Shown here: piece by piece, positions 16,771 through 23,828 of the stretch
Position numbering within the stretch: position 1 is the stretch's first letter
Layout: each line of letters opens with the position of its first letter
Assembly (NCBI GenBank): GCA_017961365.1
Contig: JAGCXI010000044.1
Coordinates: 1-32,266 of the forward strand
Direction: 5' to 3'
DNA length: 32,266 nucleotides
Source: Clostridia bacterium
Lineage (GTDB): Bacteria; Bacillota; Clostridia; Christensenellales; CAG-1252
Made by a program: the position numbers and the translations under genes
The notes under the pieces: model-generated
The model's input: only the letters and a program-made list of their open reading frames with translations
Told to the model about the DNA's origin: nothing
Database searches by the model: none

Positions 16771-16869
16771 CATATTGACTTGCATATCAAGATCAAGAGG
16801 GATGAGAACGGAATCACCACGATGGGAATCTACGATTTCCTGCTGAAAGGAAATAGCTTGGAATTATAA
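16771..16869 (+). pseudogene. Possible 3' remnant of a coding gene
   Basis: The frame gives HIDLHIKIKRDENG, then ITTMGIYDFLLKGNSLEL and a stop. The composition is protein-like but there is no start codon with a ribosome site; the frame is open back to 16735 only. The next gene starts 16 bases after the stop with its own AGGAG. It may be the tail of a gene truncated when the cassette arrived. The parent family is not recognised, and it could also be a chance open stretch. Confidence 0.35.
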
Positions 16870-16885
16870 TAACAGGAGAAAAACG

Positions 16886-18055
16886 ATGGCAGATAATACA
16901 AACCTTGGCGCTGCGAAAGCAGGCAAGAAAGATGAATTCTATACGCAATACAGCGATATAGAAGCGGAAATGAATGCCTATGTGGAATACAATCCCGACG
17001 TATTTCGCAATAAGACGATCTTGCTTCCGTGCGATGATCCCGAATGGTCGAATTTTACCAAGTATTTTGCATCCAATTTTGAGCGCTTCGGATTAAAGAA
17101 ATTGATTTCCACTTCCTATGAGAAAGGTGCGGGAAATAAGCAACTGACGATTTTCGAAATGCTTTCGCCCCTTTATAATGAAGAACTACACGAAACGAGA
17201 GGGAAACTCTTTACTTTGACCCGCGACAAGGACGGTTCGGGGAATATCGATACGGACGATATCGAGTTTTCGGGATATTTGAAAGGTGACGGCGATTTCC
17301 GCTCTAAAGAAGTATGTAAACTGCGCGACGAAGCTGATATTATTATAACGAATCCTCCCTTCTCTCAATTTAGAGAGTTTTTGGCTTGGATTACGAATGC
17401 TAACAAAAAATTTGCAATTATAGGGAATGTCAATGCAATTACGTACAAGGAAGTATTTCCTCTTTTGAAGGATAATTTGATGTGGTTGGGTGATTCTATT
17501 CATTCAGGAGACAGAAAGTTTAATGTGCCTGATGATTATCCGCTTGAAGCGGCGGGTTGTGGAGTCGATCCCGATGGACGCAAATTCATTCGAGTTAAGG
17601 GTGTTCGGTGGTTTACAAATATTGATCATGGCGGGCGTCATGAACCGCTACAACTTGACACTATGGCTCATAATTTGAAATACAATAAAAGCCTGAAAAA
17701 GAAATTTGAAACAGAATATGGAATTAGCGTCTATCCGCACTACGACAATTACGATGCAATAGAAGTTCCGTTTACCGAGTGCATTCCGTCGGATTACGAT
17801 GGTGTAATGGGTGTTCCAATTACATTTATGGACAAGTATAACCCAGATCAGTTTGAAATACTTGGAATGTGTGAGAATGAGGATTTATATGGGATGAAAA
17901 CCCGTCGTTACACTTCCCAAGAATGTAAAGATCGTTACTATGAAATATTTGGAAAACAAGGGACGTATGATTTGAACGCTTCGGGTGTGGTTCAAGGAAA
18001 AAAGGTATATCAACGAATTCTTATTCGTGCCAAGGAGGGAGGAAATACACAATGA
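16886..18055 (+). CDS. EcoRI-type adenine-specific DNA methyltransferase
   Basis: The 389-residue protein fits the EcoRI methylase family. Its N-terminal GKKDEFYTQYSDIEAEM, ILLPCDDPEWSNFTKYF (45-61) and DIIITNPPFSQF (151-162) are characteristic. NPPF (156-159) is the catalytic motif of N6-adenine methylases. It would transfer the methyl group of AdoMet to adenine in a specific DNA site. The ATG has AGGAG seven bases upstream. The 3' end overlaps the next gene by four bases (ATGA), so the methylase and the DUF262-HNH protein are translationally coupled. The gene becomes AT-richer than the core genes from about its middle on. The target sequence cannot be predicted. Confidence 0.9.
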   Translation: MADNTNLGAAKAGKKDEFYTQYSDIEAEMNAYVEYNPDVFRNKTILLPCDDPEWSNFTKYFASNFERFGLKKLISTSYEKGAGNKQLTIFEMLSPLYNEELHETRGKLFTLTRDKDGSGNIDTDDIEFSGYLKGDGDFRSKEVCKLRDEADIIITNPPFSQFREFLAWITNANKKFAIIGNVNAITYKEVFPLLKDNLMWLGDSIHSGDRKFNVPDDYPLEAAGCGVDPDGRKFIRVKGVRWFTNIDHGGRHEPLQLDTMAHNLKYNKSLKKKFETEYGISVYPHYDNYDAIEVPFTECIPSDYDGVMGVPITFMDKYNPDQFEILGMCENEDLYGMKTRRYTSQECKDRYYEIFGKQGTYDLNASGVVQGKKVYQRILIRAKEGGNTQ

Positions 18056-19218
18056 AAACAACATTGCATACCGATTGGACTGTAGGTGATATTTGTAAAG
18101 GTTTTATCTATGATAAAAACGAAGGGAAAGGCTTATTTGGTCTTGACGGCAAGCTGATTATTCAGCCCGAATATCAGCGTAATTACATATACGGCGACGG
18201 CAAAAAAGACGTTGCGGTCGTGGACTCTCTATTAAAGGGATATCCTCTCGGTTTGATTTATTTCGTTCTCAATTCGGATGGAATGTATGAAGTCCTCGAC
18301 GGGCAACAGCGCATTACGTCTTTCGCGCGCTTTGTCAATCAGTCGTGGCCGTTCGCCGTGGAGCGCAATGGAAAACAAAGGTATTTCAATAGCCTTGATC
18401 CCGACGAGAAAAAGAAACTTGTGGAAACGGAGTTGACCATTTACGTTTGCGAGGGTGAGCCTTCGGAAATACAAGAATGGTTTGAAACGATCAATATCGC
18501 GGGTGTTCCTCTTGTAAAGCAAGAACTCTTGAATGCGTCCTATCATGGACCGTTTGTCACCAAGGCGCGCGCCCTCTTCTCTAATACGGGCAATTCCAAT
18601 ATGAATCGTTGGCAGACCTATATAAAGGGCGATCCGAAGCGCCAAGCCATCCTTGAAACCGCGCTTGATTGGGTAAGTGACGGTGATATCGAAGATTATA
18701 TGGCGAAACATCGCTACGATACGAGCATCGACGAGTTGAAAAATCATTTCGATACCGTGATCGATTGGATCGATTCTATCTTTGAATATACGGGAAGTGA
18801 AGTTTGCGGTCTTGAATGGGGACGGCTGTATCGCGAATACCATACGAAAGCTTACTCCAAAGACTATGTGACCAAGAGAGTGGACGAGCTTCTTACCGAC
18901 ACGCAGATTACAAATAAAAGAGGCATATTTGAGTATATCCTCGGCGGGGAACAGGACACCACGCTCCTGAATGTCCGCGTTTTCGATGAAAAAACGAAAA
19001 AGGCAGTCTATGACAGGCAAACAAGGGAAGCGATGGAGAAAGAGATATCCAACTGTCCCTTCTGCGCGATCGGTCACGACAACAACGCTAAGCGCATTTA
19101 TCGCCTGAATGAAATGGATGCCGACCACGTGACGGCGTGGAGTCGTGGCGGCGCAACGGACGCGTCTAATTGTCAAATGCTTTGCAAGTCGCACAATAGA
19201 GCGAAAGGGAATAAATGA
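18052..19218 (+). CDS. DUF262 (GmrSD-like) protein with C-terminal HNH nuclease
   Basis: The 388-residue protein starts with a DUF262/ParB-like domain: IIQPEYQRNYIY (36-47), LLKGYPLGLIYFV and EVLDGQQRITSF, where DGQQR (83-87) is the nucleotide-handling signature. It ends with an HNH nuclease: CPFC (335-338), DADHV (356-360), GGATDASNCQMLCKSHN. The two Cys pairs bind zinc and His359 is the likely general base. GmrS/GmrD-type DUF262 proteins are NTP-dependent restriction enzymes. Here the protein is coupled by a four-base overlap to an adenine methylase, so it is probably its cognate restriction enzyme or a partner nuclease. Confidence 0.88.
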   Translation: MKTTLHTDWTVGDICKGFIYDKNEGKGLFGLDGKLIIQPEYQRNYIYGDGKKDVAVVDSLLKGYPLGLIYFVLNSDGMYEVLDGQQRITSFARFVNQSWPFAVERNGKQRYFNSLDPDEKKKLVETELTIYVCEGEPSEIQEWFETINIAGVPLVKQELLNASYHGPFVTKARALFSNTGNSNMNRWQTYIKGDPKRQAILETALDWVSDGDIEDYMAKHRYDTSIDELKNHFDTVIDWIDSIFEYTGSEVCGLEWGRLYREYHTKAYSKDYVTKRVDELLTDTQITNKRGIFEYILGGEQDTTLLNVRVFDEKTKKAVYDRQTREAMEKEISNCPFCAIGHDNNAKRIYRLNEMDADHVTAWSRGGATDASNCQMLCKSHNRAKGNK

Positions 19219-19233
19219 GGAAAGGATGCATTT

Positions 19234-20028
19234 ATGGAAATAAAAGGAACAAAAGATAGCCATATTCAAATACCCAAATCGCTGTTAAAGCCTTTTTCTA
19301 CGCCTGTATCTATCGTGAATTCCTTAGGGTTTAAAGAAACGCCTGATATGGTTTTCAAAATGGATATGGAAGGGACTATTTCACAAGAAAGCATTAAAGA
19401 GGCAAACACGGAATATGGCTACTATGATGATTTTATTGAAACTTCACTTTTAAAATCCATAGAAGACGCATTCGGCGATTTTAAAGCTAATCTTTTGAAG
19501 TCAGTAAAAGCGAACGTGCTTCCTGTTTTTTCGCCAAGTGACATCGTCATAGTGCAAAAATTTTGTTCTCTTTGTATAATCCGCTCACAGAGCGTTGTGA
19601 ACGATATTAAGAAAAAATCTGTTTTTATGGATTTTTTAGCGGATGCTCCGCAAAATGTAGTTGTCTATCAATATTTTAAAGATCAAACACTTGTAGACGA
19701 ATATATTTTCGGTGATAATATTAGCTACGTTAAAAATGAAACTGAGCTCAATTATATTTTGCCTCAATTTTATGCGATAGGAATGGAGCAAAAAGACCAT
19801 ACCGTTGACTATTTTATCCCTATTAGTCCCAAGGTTTTGGTTAGATTGACTTCTGCTAAAACGATCATCGGAAATCAATTGATTGTGGGGAGAATGCGAG
19901 AATCGGATGTTGATAATCTAAATAAATTTGCGATTAAACAAGAATTCTTAAATAATCATAGGGCTGTCTACGCAAAAGAAAAAGAAGATTTGGAGCGATA
20001 TGTCCATTTTATAAAATCTTTGTCTTGA
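19234..20028 (+). CDS. DUF4238-like protein
   Basis: The 264-residue protein has the order of features seen in DUF4238 proteins: an N-terminal HIQIPKSLLKPFS, then YGYYDDFIETSLLKSIEDAFGD, a helical middle (FCSLCIIRSQSVVNDI), and FIPISPKVLVRLT near the C-terminus. The function of that family is not established. The ATG has GAGGAAAGG upstream, 15 bases after the HNH gene, so it is in the same operon. The sequence is AT-rich. The next gene starts 11 bases downstream. The family call is from motif resemblance only. Confidence 0.65.
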   Translation: MEIKGTKDSHIQIPKSLLKPFSTPVSIVNSLGFKETPDMVFKMDMEGTISQESIKEANTEYGYYDDFIETSLLKSIEDAFGDFKANLLKSVKANVLPVFSPSDIVIVQKFCSLCIIRSQSVVNDIKKKSVFMDFLADAPQNVVVYQYFKDQTLVDEYIFGDNISYVKNETELNYILPQFYAIGMEQKDHTVDYFIPISPKVLVRLTSAKTIIGNQLIVGRMRESDVDNLNKFAIKQEFLNNHRAVYAKEKEDLERYVHFIKSLS

Positions 20029-20039
20029 AGGTGATTTGT

Positions 20040-20699
20040 ATGGAAAACAAAGGCTATATTTACATTTTAACGAACCCCTCGTTCCCGACTTACGTAAAGA
20101 TCGGATATGCCGATGACGTGAATGCCCGGGTGCGGCAACTCAATAGGACGGAATGCACGCCGTTCGCTTTCCGCGTATATGCGACTTACGCCGTGAATGC
20201 ACGGTTGACCGACATGAAGCTCCACGACATCATTGACAAGCTCAATCCGGAGTTGCGCTCGATCGATAACGTGAACGGCAAGAAGCGAGTCCGCGAGTTC
20301 TACGCGATGACTGCCGAGGACGCATATTCGCTCTTTGAAGCAATGGCAGAGATCCACGGCACGGAAGGTAACTTGAAGTTATGGCGTGCAACCGAGAAAG
20401 AGATCGCGGAAGAAAGGGCTGCGGACGAAATCGCGAGCGAGTCTTCCGAAAAGAAATCTAAGTTCACGTTCAAGGCGCTTGGGATCGACGTCGGGGAAGA
20501 ATTGGAGTACATACACGACCGCAGTATCAAAGTCACTGTTGCGGATGAAATAAGGCGTGTTACCTATAACGGAGAAACCAGCACGCTCAGTGCTGTCGCG
20601 ACTAAGTTGTTGGGTTATTCTTATACCGTACAAGGACCGCTTTATTTTTCATACAAAGGAGAACGGCTCGTTGATATGCGCGACCGTTTAGGTGTTTAG
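20040..20699 (+). CDS. GIY-YIG nuclease-like (T5orf172) protein with RAMA domain
   Basis: The 219-residue protein begins MENKGYIYILTNPSFPTYVKIGYADDV, the T5orf172 branch of the GIY-YIG nuclease fold. Residues about 5-105 cover that domain, with RVRQLN following. The C-terminal 75 residues (FTFKALGIDVGEELEYI, VTYNGETSTLSAVATKLLGY, VQGPLYFSYKGERLVDM) match the RAMA domain, a module associated with adenine methylases and thought to read modified DNA. It is therefore a candidate modification-dependent DNA-cleaving or sensing protein. I chose the ATG at 20040, which has GAAGGTGA upstream, over the earlier TTG inside the previous gene. The base composition is less AT-rich than the genes on either side. 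Confidence 0.82.
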   Translation: MENKGYIYILTNPSFPTYVKIGYADDVNARVRQLNRTECTPFAFRVYATYAVNARLTDMKLHDIIDKLNPELRSIDNVNGKKRVREFYAMTAEDAYSLFEAMAEIHGTEGNLKLWRATEKEIAEERAADEIASESSEKKSKFTFKALGIDVGEELEYIHDRSIKVTVADEIRRVTYNGETSTLSAVATKLLGYSYTVQGPLYFSYKGERLVDMRDRLGV

Positions 20700-20706
20700 T
20701 CGTTTT

Positions 20707-22347
20707 ATGAATATACTGGATGTATTGAAACTCCCATTCAATTCATATCAATTCAAAACATACTCGGTAAATGATTATGCAACAGAAATTGATTTGAAGT
20801 TTTTAATACAGAATTATGAAAAAATAGAAGACTATTATGCTGATAAAAATGGGGAAATCAATGATTTAGATCAGTTTGCGGATTATCTGTTTTTAAGGAA
20901 AAACGATATGCTTTCTGAATACAAATCTGCAGTAGTATCAGAGTATTTAGATCAATTGGAGACGGCTTTAAGCGTAATAAAAACGCATTTGTGTAAATAT
21001 AAGAAAGCGTCTTTAATTGCATACCTGAAAACAAATGGAATCGCTATCATAGAGAACAGTAAATATAACATCAAATCTGCAGTGTTTGATTTGGTATTTA
21101 AGTATTATTCTGCGTTTGATAAGGTTTTAGAGTACATAGCAGAGAATGAATTCCATATGTTGATAAACCGATTTGAGGATTACGCAGATCCTATTATTAA
21201 AATCCCCGCAGTTTGCCAGATTATTCTAGACCCTAAGCATTTCGATAGTATTAATCAGTATTCTTTTGAGAAGTATTTTGCGATGGTGTCTTATTTTGCA
21301 AAAAGAGAAACGTATAAGGAGAGTGTTGCACTTTTACTTGAAAGGATAGTAAATTATGGTAGATCATTGTTTTCTTCCATCATTGAGAAAAAAGGTGCAC
21401 CTGCCGATGTCCTTTATAAAGAAAAAATATACAAAGAGGTTTTGTATGCATTAAAAAATATAGGTTATAGTGCCTATGCGGAATTGGAAGGAAATCTGCC
21501 CAAAATAGAAGAAGTGCTGCAAGATTATTTAAAAGAGTTTGGACAAGAATACTCATATGAAATCCCAATGCAGGATGTTAGAAAGTACTTGTATGATGAA
21601 AAGCGTAGCATGCAAGCTAAGCTCTTGTTTTTAACGCATAAAAAGACTAAAGATAACCACCTTATTAGTTACTACAGTGAGATTGGAGCTGGAAAAGAAA
21701 AAGATATTTTAGATATGTTTGCATCTTCAATTCCATGTGATGAGTATCTAACAGCGACAAAACAACAAATGCTAGATTTGCAAGATAGTTGTTTGTTGAA
21801 TTGGCTAAATCTACTTATTAATAAGCAAAAAATAGAGGAAGTATTTTCGACCATAGCCACGGTACTTAATGCCGTCTTGCAAAATTGGGGATTGAATTAT
21901 TGTGACTTGGAGTTTGATAAAGACTTGCTGGTTTTGCTGAATATGTTTTATACACTGTTAAACGCGAGTAAAGCAAAAAATGATTATCTTGAAACGGGTT
22001 TCAATTATGCCATCTGTATGTTTGAGATGGCGTTGGTTGAGAAGCTTTTAAGAAACTTATATATCGCAAAACAAAAGGAGAAGTATATTCGTTCGGATTG
22101 GTTTTCCTTAGGTCATTTGCTTGATGTATCTAATTCAATAATGGTAGAGTTGTTAGGTGCAGACAATGTCAAAATTACTTCTTTTTATTTGGTCAAATAT
22201 AAGAATAATTTTGGACACAATTATAGAAATAGGTATGCGCACTATAAAGACATTCAAATAAAAGATTTTAATTGGGGGACCACTTTAAAGATAACGCATA
22301 TCTTTTTAACTATTATCAACGAATTAAGCATTCAAGTTGGTAATTAG
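20707..22347 (+). CDS. Large AT-rich protein with HEPN-like C-terminus (DUF4209-like)
   Basis: The protein (546 residues from this start) is helical and strongly AT-rich. Near its C-terminus, FGHNYRNRYAHYKDI contains R-N-R-Y-A-H (residues 507-512), which fits the R-x4-6-H motif of HEPN ribonucleases and the RNxxAH of DUF4209-like proteins. A HEPN RNase would cleave RNA during an abortive response. The rest of the protein is not recognised. The start is uncertain. The ATG at 20707 has AGGTG about 12 bases upstream, and an in-frame GTG at 20692 overlaps the previous gene. It is the last gene of the cassette. Confidence 0.7.
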   Translation: MNILDVLKLPFNSYQFKTYSVNDYATEIDLKFLIQNYEKIEDYYADKNGEINDLDQFADYLFLRKNDMLSEYKSAVVSEYLDQLETALSVIKTHLCKYKKASLIAYLKTNGIAIIENSKYNIKSAVFDLVFKYYSAFDKVLEYIAENEFHMLINRFEDYADPIIKIPAVCQIILDPKHFDSINQYSFEKYFAMVSYFAKRETYKESVALLLERIVNYGRSLFSSIIEKKGAPADVLYKEKIYKEVLYALKNIGYSAYAELEGNLPKIEEVLQDYLKEFGQEYSYEIPMQDVRKYLYDEKRSMQAKLLFLTHKKTKDNHLISYYSEIGAGKEKDILDMFASSIPCDEYLTATKQQMLDLQDSCLLNWLNLLINKQKIEEVFSTIATVLNAVLQNWGLNYCDLEFDKDLLVLLNMFYTLLNASKAKNDYLETGFNYAICMFEMALVEKLLRNLYIAKQKEKYIRSDWFSLGHLLDVSNSIMVELLGADNVKITSFYLVKYKNNFGHNYRNRYAHYKDIQIKDFNWGTTLKITHIFLTIINELSIQVGN

Positions 22348-22378
22348 TTTCACCGCAAAATATTCATTCGTAAAGAAA

Positions 22379-22416
22379 AATACGAACCTCGATTTTTGAT
22401 CGTCGGGGTTCGTATT
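22379..22416 (+). terminator. Stem-loop after the HEPN-like gene
   Basis: A 14-bp stem (22379-22392 with 22403-22416, one G-U) lies 32 bases after the stop. It has no T run after the stem, so it may end the transcript inefficiently or protect the 3' end. Confidence 0.5.
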
Positions 22417-22450
22417 GTTCGCTAGTGGGGAAAGTATCATGCAAATGCGT

Positions 22451-22632
22451 GTATATCATCAACTCGAAGAGTTGTATATCATCAATTCGTCAGAATTGCA
22501 TATCATCAAACCGAAGCAGATCATATTATACACGGCAGAGCCGTGATGATATACAGCGCCGATAGCGCTGATGATATACAAAGGCTAAGCCGCCTTTGAT
22601 GATATACCAAACCTCGCGACGCTTCGGTTTGG
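22451..22632. repeat. Array of short hairpins joined by an 11-bp motif that inverts midway
   Basis: The motif GTATATCATCA occurs at 22451 and 22474, with a one-base variant at 22498. Its reverse complement TGATGATATAC occurs at 22544, 22569 and 22597. Between the copies lie different small perfect hairpins: AACTC/GAGTT, AATTC/GAATT, CACGGC/GCCGTG, CAGCGC/GCGCTG, CAAAGGC/GCCTTTG and CCAAACC/GGTTTGG. The motif therefore changes orientation around 22510-22530. A longer pairing also links 22508-22517 with 22621-22630. No coding frame is supported here. Confidence 0.8.
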
Positions 22633-22635
22633 ATA

Positions 22636-22678
22636 AAAAAGAACCAAAATTGAAATGGGTTCAATTTTGGTTCTTTTT
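22636..22678. terminator. Strong perfect stem-loop terminator
   Basis: A perfect 19-bp stem (22636-22654 with 22660-22678) has the loop ATGGG, A-rich on the left and ending in TTTTT on the right. It could terminate transcription in either direction. It sits directly beside the truncated tRNA end. Confidence 0.75.
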
Positions 22679-22698
22679 GGCGGAGAGTTAGGGATTTG
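22677..22698 (-). repeat. Duplicated 3' end of tRNA-Ser
   Basis: These 22 bases are identical to 22876-22897, which hold the CCA end, acceptor 3' strand and part of the T arm of the intact tRNA-Ser. The copy stops within the T arm. It may be an attachment-site scar or the trace of a local duplication. Confidence 0.75.
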
Positions 22699-22843
22699 CT
22701 CTTGCAATGCTCAAGGCATTCCGTTTTGTTTTGGGTGTGCCTTTCGCCTTGCTTCGGTCAGCCGCTTGAAAACATCGCACTGTGATGTTTTCATCCCCTT
22801 CGGGGTCGCTCTCGTTCAAATCCATAACGTTAAGTTTTTATGA
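22699..22843. other. Hairpin-rich insertion between tRNA-Ser 3' end copies
   Basis: This stretch has no supported gene. It contains GAAAACATC/GATGTTTTC (22768-22776 with 22784-22792) and CCCC TTC GGGG (22795-22805). CAAATCC at 22817-22823 is the inverted copy of GGATTTG at 22692-22698 in the truncated tRNA end. It is probably non-coding structured sequence. Confidence 0.5.
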
Positions 22844-22869
22844 AAAAAGTCGGATAAATCCGACTTTTT
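22844..22869 (-). terminator. Terminator of tRNA-Ser
   Basis: AAAAAGTCGGA pairs with TCCGACTTTTT around TAAA, a perfect 11-bp stem. It lies eight bases beyond the CCA end of the minus-strand tRNA and has a T run in that direction. Confidence 0.8.
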
Positions 22870-22876
22870 GACTAGT

Positions 22877-22967
22877 TGGCGGAGAGTTAGGGATTTGAAC
22901 CCTAGTTACCCTTGTGGGGTAAACACGATTTCCAATCGTGCGCCTTCGACCACTCAGCCAACTCTCC
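22877..22967 (-). tRNA. tRNA-Ser (anticodon GGA)
   Basis: Read on the minus strand, the 91-base gene starts GGAGAGT and ends ACTCTCC-G-CCA, giving a 7-bp acceptor stem. The anticodon arm is CACGA/TCGTG with loop TTGGAAA, so the anticodon is GGA and it reads UCC/UCU serine codons. A long variable arm (TTACCC/GGGTAA) confirms the class II serine type, and GGTTCAAATCC is the T loop. CCA is encoded. A promoter lies at 23014-23042 and a terminator at 22844-22869. Confidence 0.97.
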
Positions 22968-23013
22968 ATTTCGATTCGTATGTATGTCGGACGGAAACCG
23001 TTTGACTTTAGAA

Positions 23014-23042
23014 ATTATAGTATATTCCGAGGGATAAAGCAA
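23014..23042 (-). promoter_or_regulatory. Promoter of tRNA-Ser
   Basis: On the minus strand, TTGCTT (23042-23037) and TATAAT (23019-23014) are exactly 17 bases apart, about 47 bases before the tRNA 5' end. Confidence 0.8.
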
Positions 23043-23177
23043 GTGGAAAATCGGTTTTTCGAAAAAAACTTTTCGGAGAGGGGAAGAAGGCGCGGGAAAA
23101 GGGGGCGGCGGATGCTTTTTTCATTCTCCTTTCCGCGCGCTGCCTCGAAAAGGATGACGGCGAAACTTCGTCTGTGC

Positions 23178-23183
23178 TATACT
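23178..23183 (+). promoter_or_regulatory. Possible extended -10 for the phosphatase gene
   Basis: TATACT preceded by TGC lies 57 bases before the start codon. No good -35 was found, so this is a weak call. Confidence 0.35.
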
Positions 23184-23239
23184 GTAAAAAACGTTCTGCG
23201 CGTTTCTTCGCGGGTAGCTCGGAAAAATGGGAGGAAAGA

Positions 23240-23719
23240 ATGATCTCTGTGATGTTCGTTTGCCATGGCAATATCTGTCGTTCTCCGATGGCGGAATACA
23301 TTTTTAAGGATATTTTGGAGAAAAAGGGGCTTTCTTCCGCCTTTCGCGTGGAGTCTTCCGCGGTGACGACGGAGGAGATCGGGAATGACGTTTATCCGCC
23401 TGCGCGCAAGGAGCTCGCAAGGCATTCTGTCCTTTGTCCTCGGCGCGCCGCTCGCTTGATCCGAAAGGAGGATGTCGCCGCATTCGACCTCATCCTTTGC
23501 ATGGATCGATCCAATCTCGATCGCCTTTTTCGTCTTGCGCCCGAAGCGCGGGAAAAGACGCGCCTTCTCGGGGATTATGGGCTCGGAGGACGAAGCATCG
23601 CCGATCCTTGGTATACGGGGGATTTCGAGACGACGTATGAGGAGATCGCTCTCGCTTCGGAGGCGCTTTTGCGCACCCTTCTTGCGGAGGAAGCGGAGCG
23701 TAAATCGTCGAATTTATAA
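23240..23719 (+). CDS. Low-molecular-weight protein-tyrosine phosphatase
   Basis: The 159-residue protein begins MISVMFVCHGNICRSPMAEY, the C-x5-R-S phosphate loop of the family. Cys8 is the nucleophile and Arg14 binds phosphate. The common VCLGN is VCHGN here. SIADPWYTGDF carries the general-acid Asp of the usual DPW/DPY loop. It would dephosphorylate tyrosines, or perhaps arginines, on cytoplasmic proteins, often tied to exopolysaccharide control. The frame is open upstream to 23174, but the ATG at 23240 has GGGAGGAAA in place and begins at the family's first strand. Length is normal. Confidence 0.92.
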   Translation: MISVMFVCHGNICRSPMAEYIFKDILEKKGLSSAFRVESSAVTTEEIGNDVYPPARKELARHSVLCPRRAARLIRKEDVAAFDLILCMDRSNLDRLFRLAPEAREKTRLLGDYGLGGRSIADPWYTGDFETTYEEIALASEALLRTLLAEEAERKSSNL

Positions 23720-23724
23720 ATATA

Positions 23725-23754
23725 TTTACTCGGATCGTCGTTTTGTGGTATAAT
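23725..23754 (+). promoter_or_regulatory. Promoter of the membrane protein/acyltransferase pair
   Basis: TTTACT at 23725 and TATAAT at 23749 are 18 bases apart with an extended TGG before the -10. It lies between the phosphatase and the next gene. Confidence 0.65.
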
Positions 23755-23828
23755 TTTTCTATACGCCCGTAAGATATAGCCGAGCATGGCGGCGCCTTTC
23801 GAGGGCGCGGATGGGGAATAGGAGAGGA

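Noticed and set aside
16886-22347. Complete prophage or integrative element
   Set aside because: No integrase, structural or replication gene is visible, and the duplicated tRNA end flanks only about 180 bases, so an element border for the whole cassette is not shown.
22451-22632. CRISPR array
   Set aside because: The conserved motif is only 11 bases, it reverses orientation midway, the spacers are self-complementary, and no cas gene is nearby.
22655-22843. Small plus-strand open frame over the tRNA 3' end duplicate
   Set aside because: It starts in a terminator loop, runs through the tRNA fragment and hairpins, and has no ribosome site.
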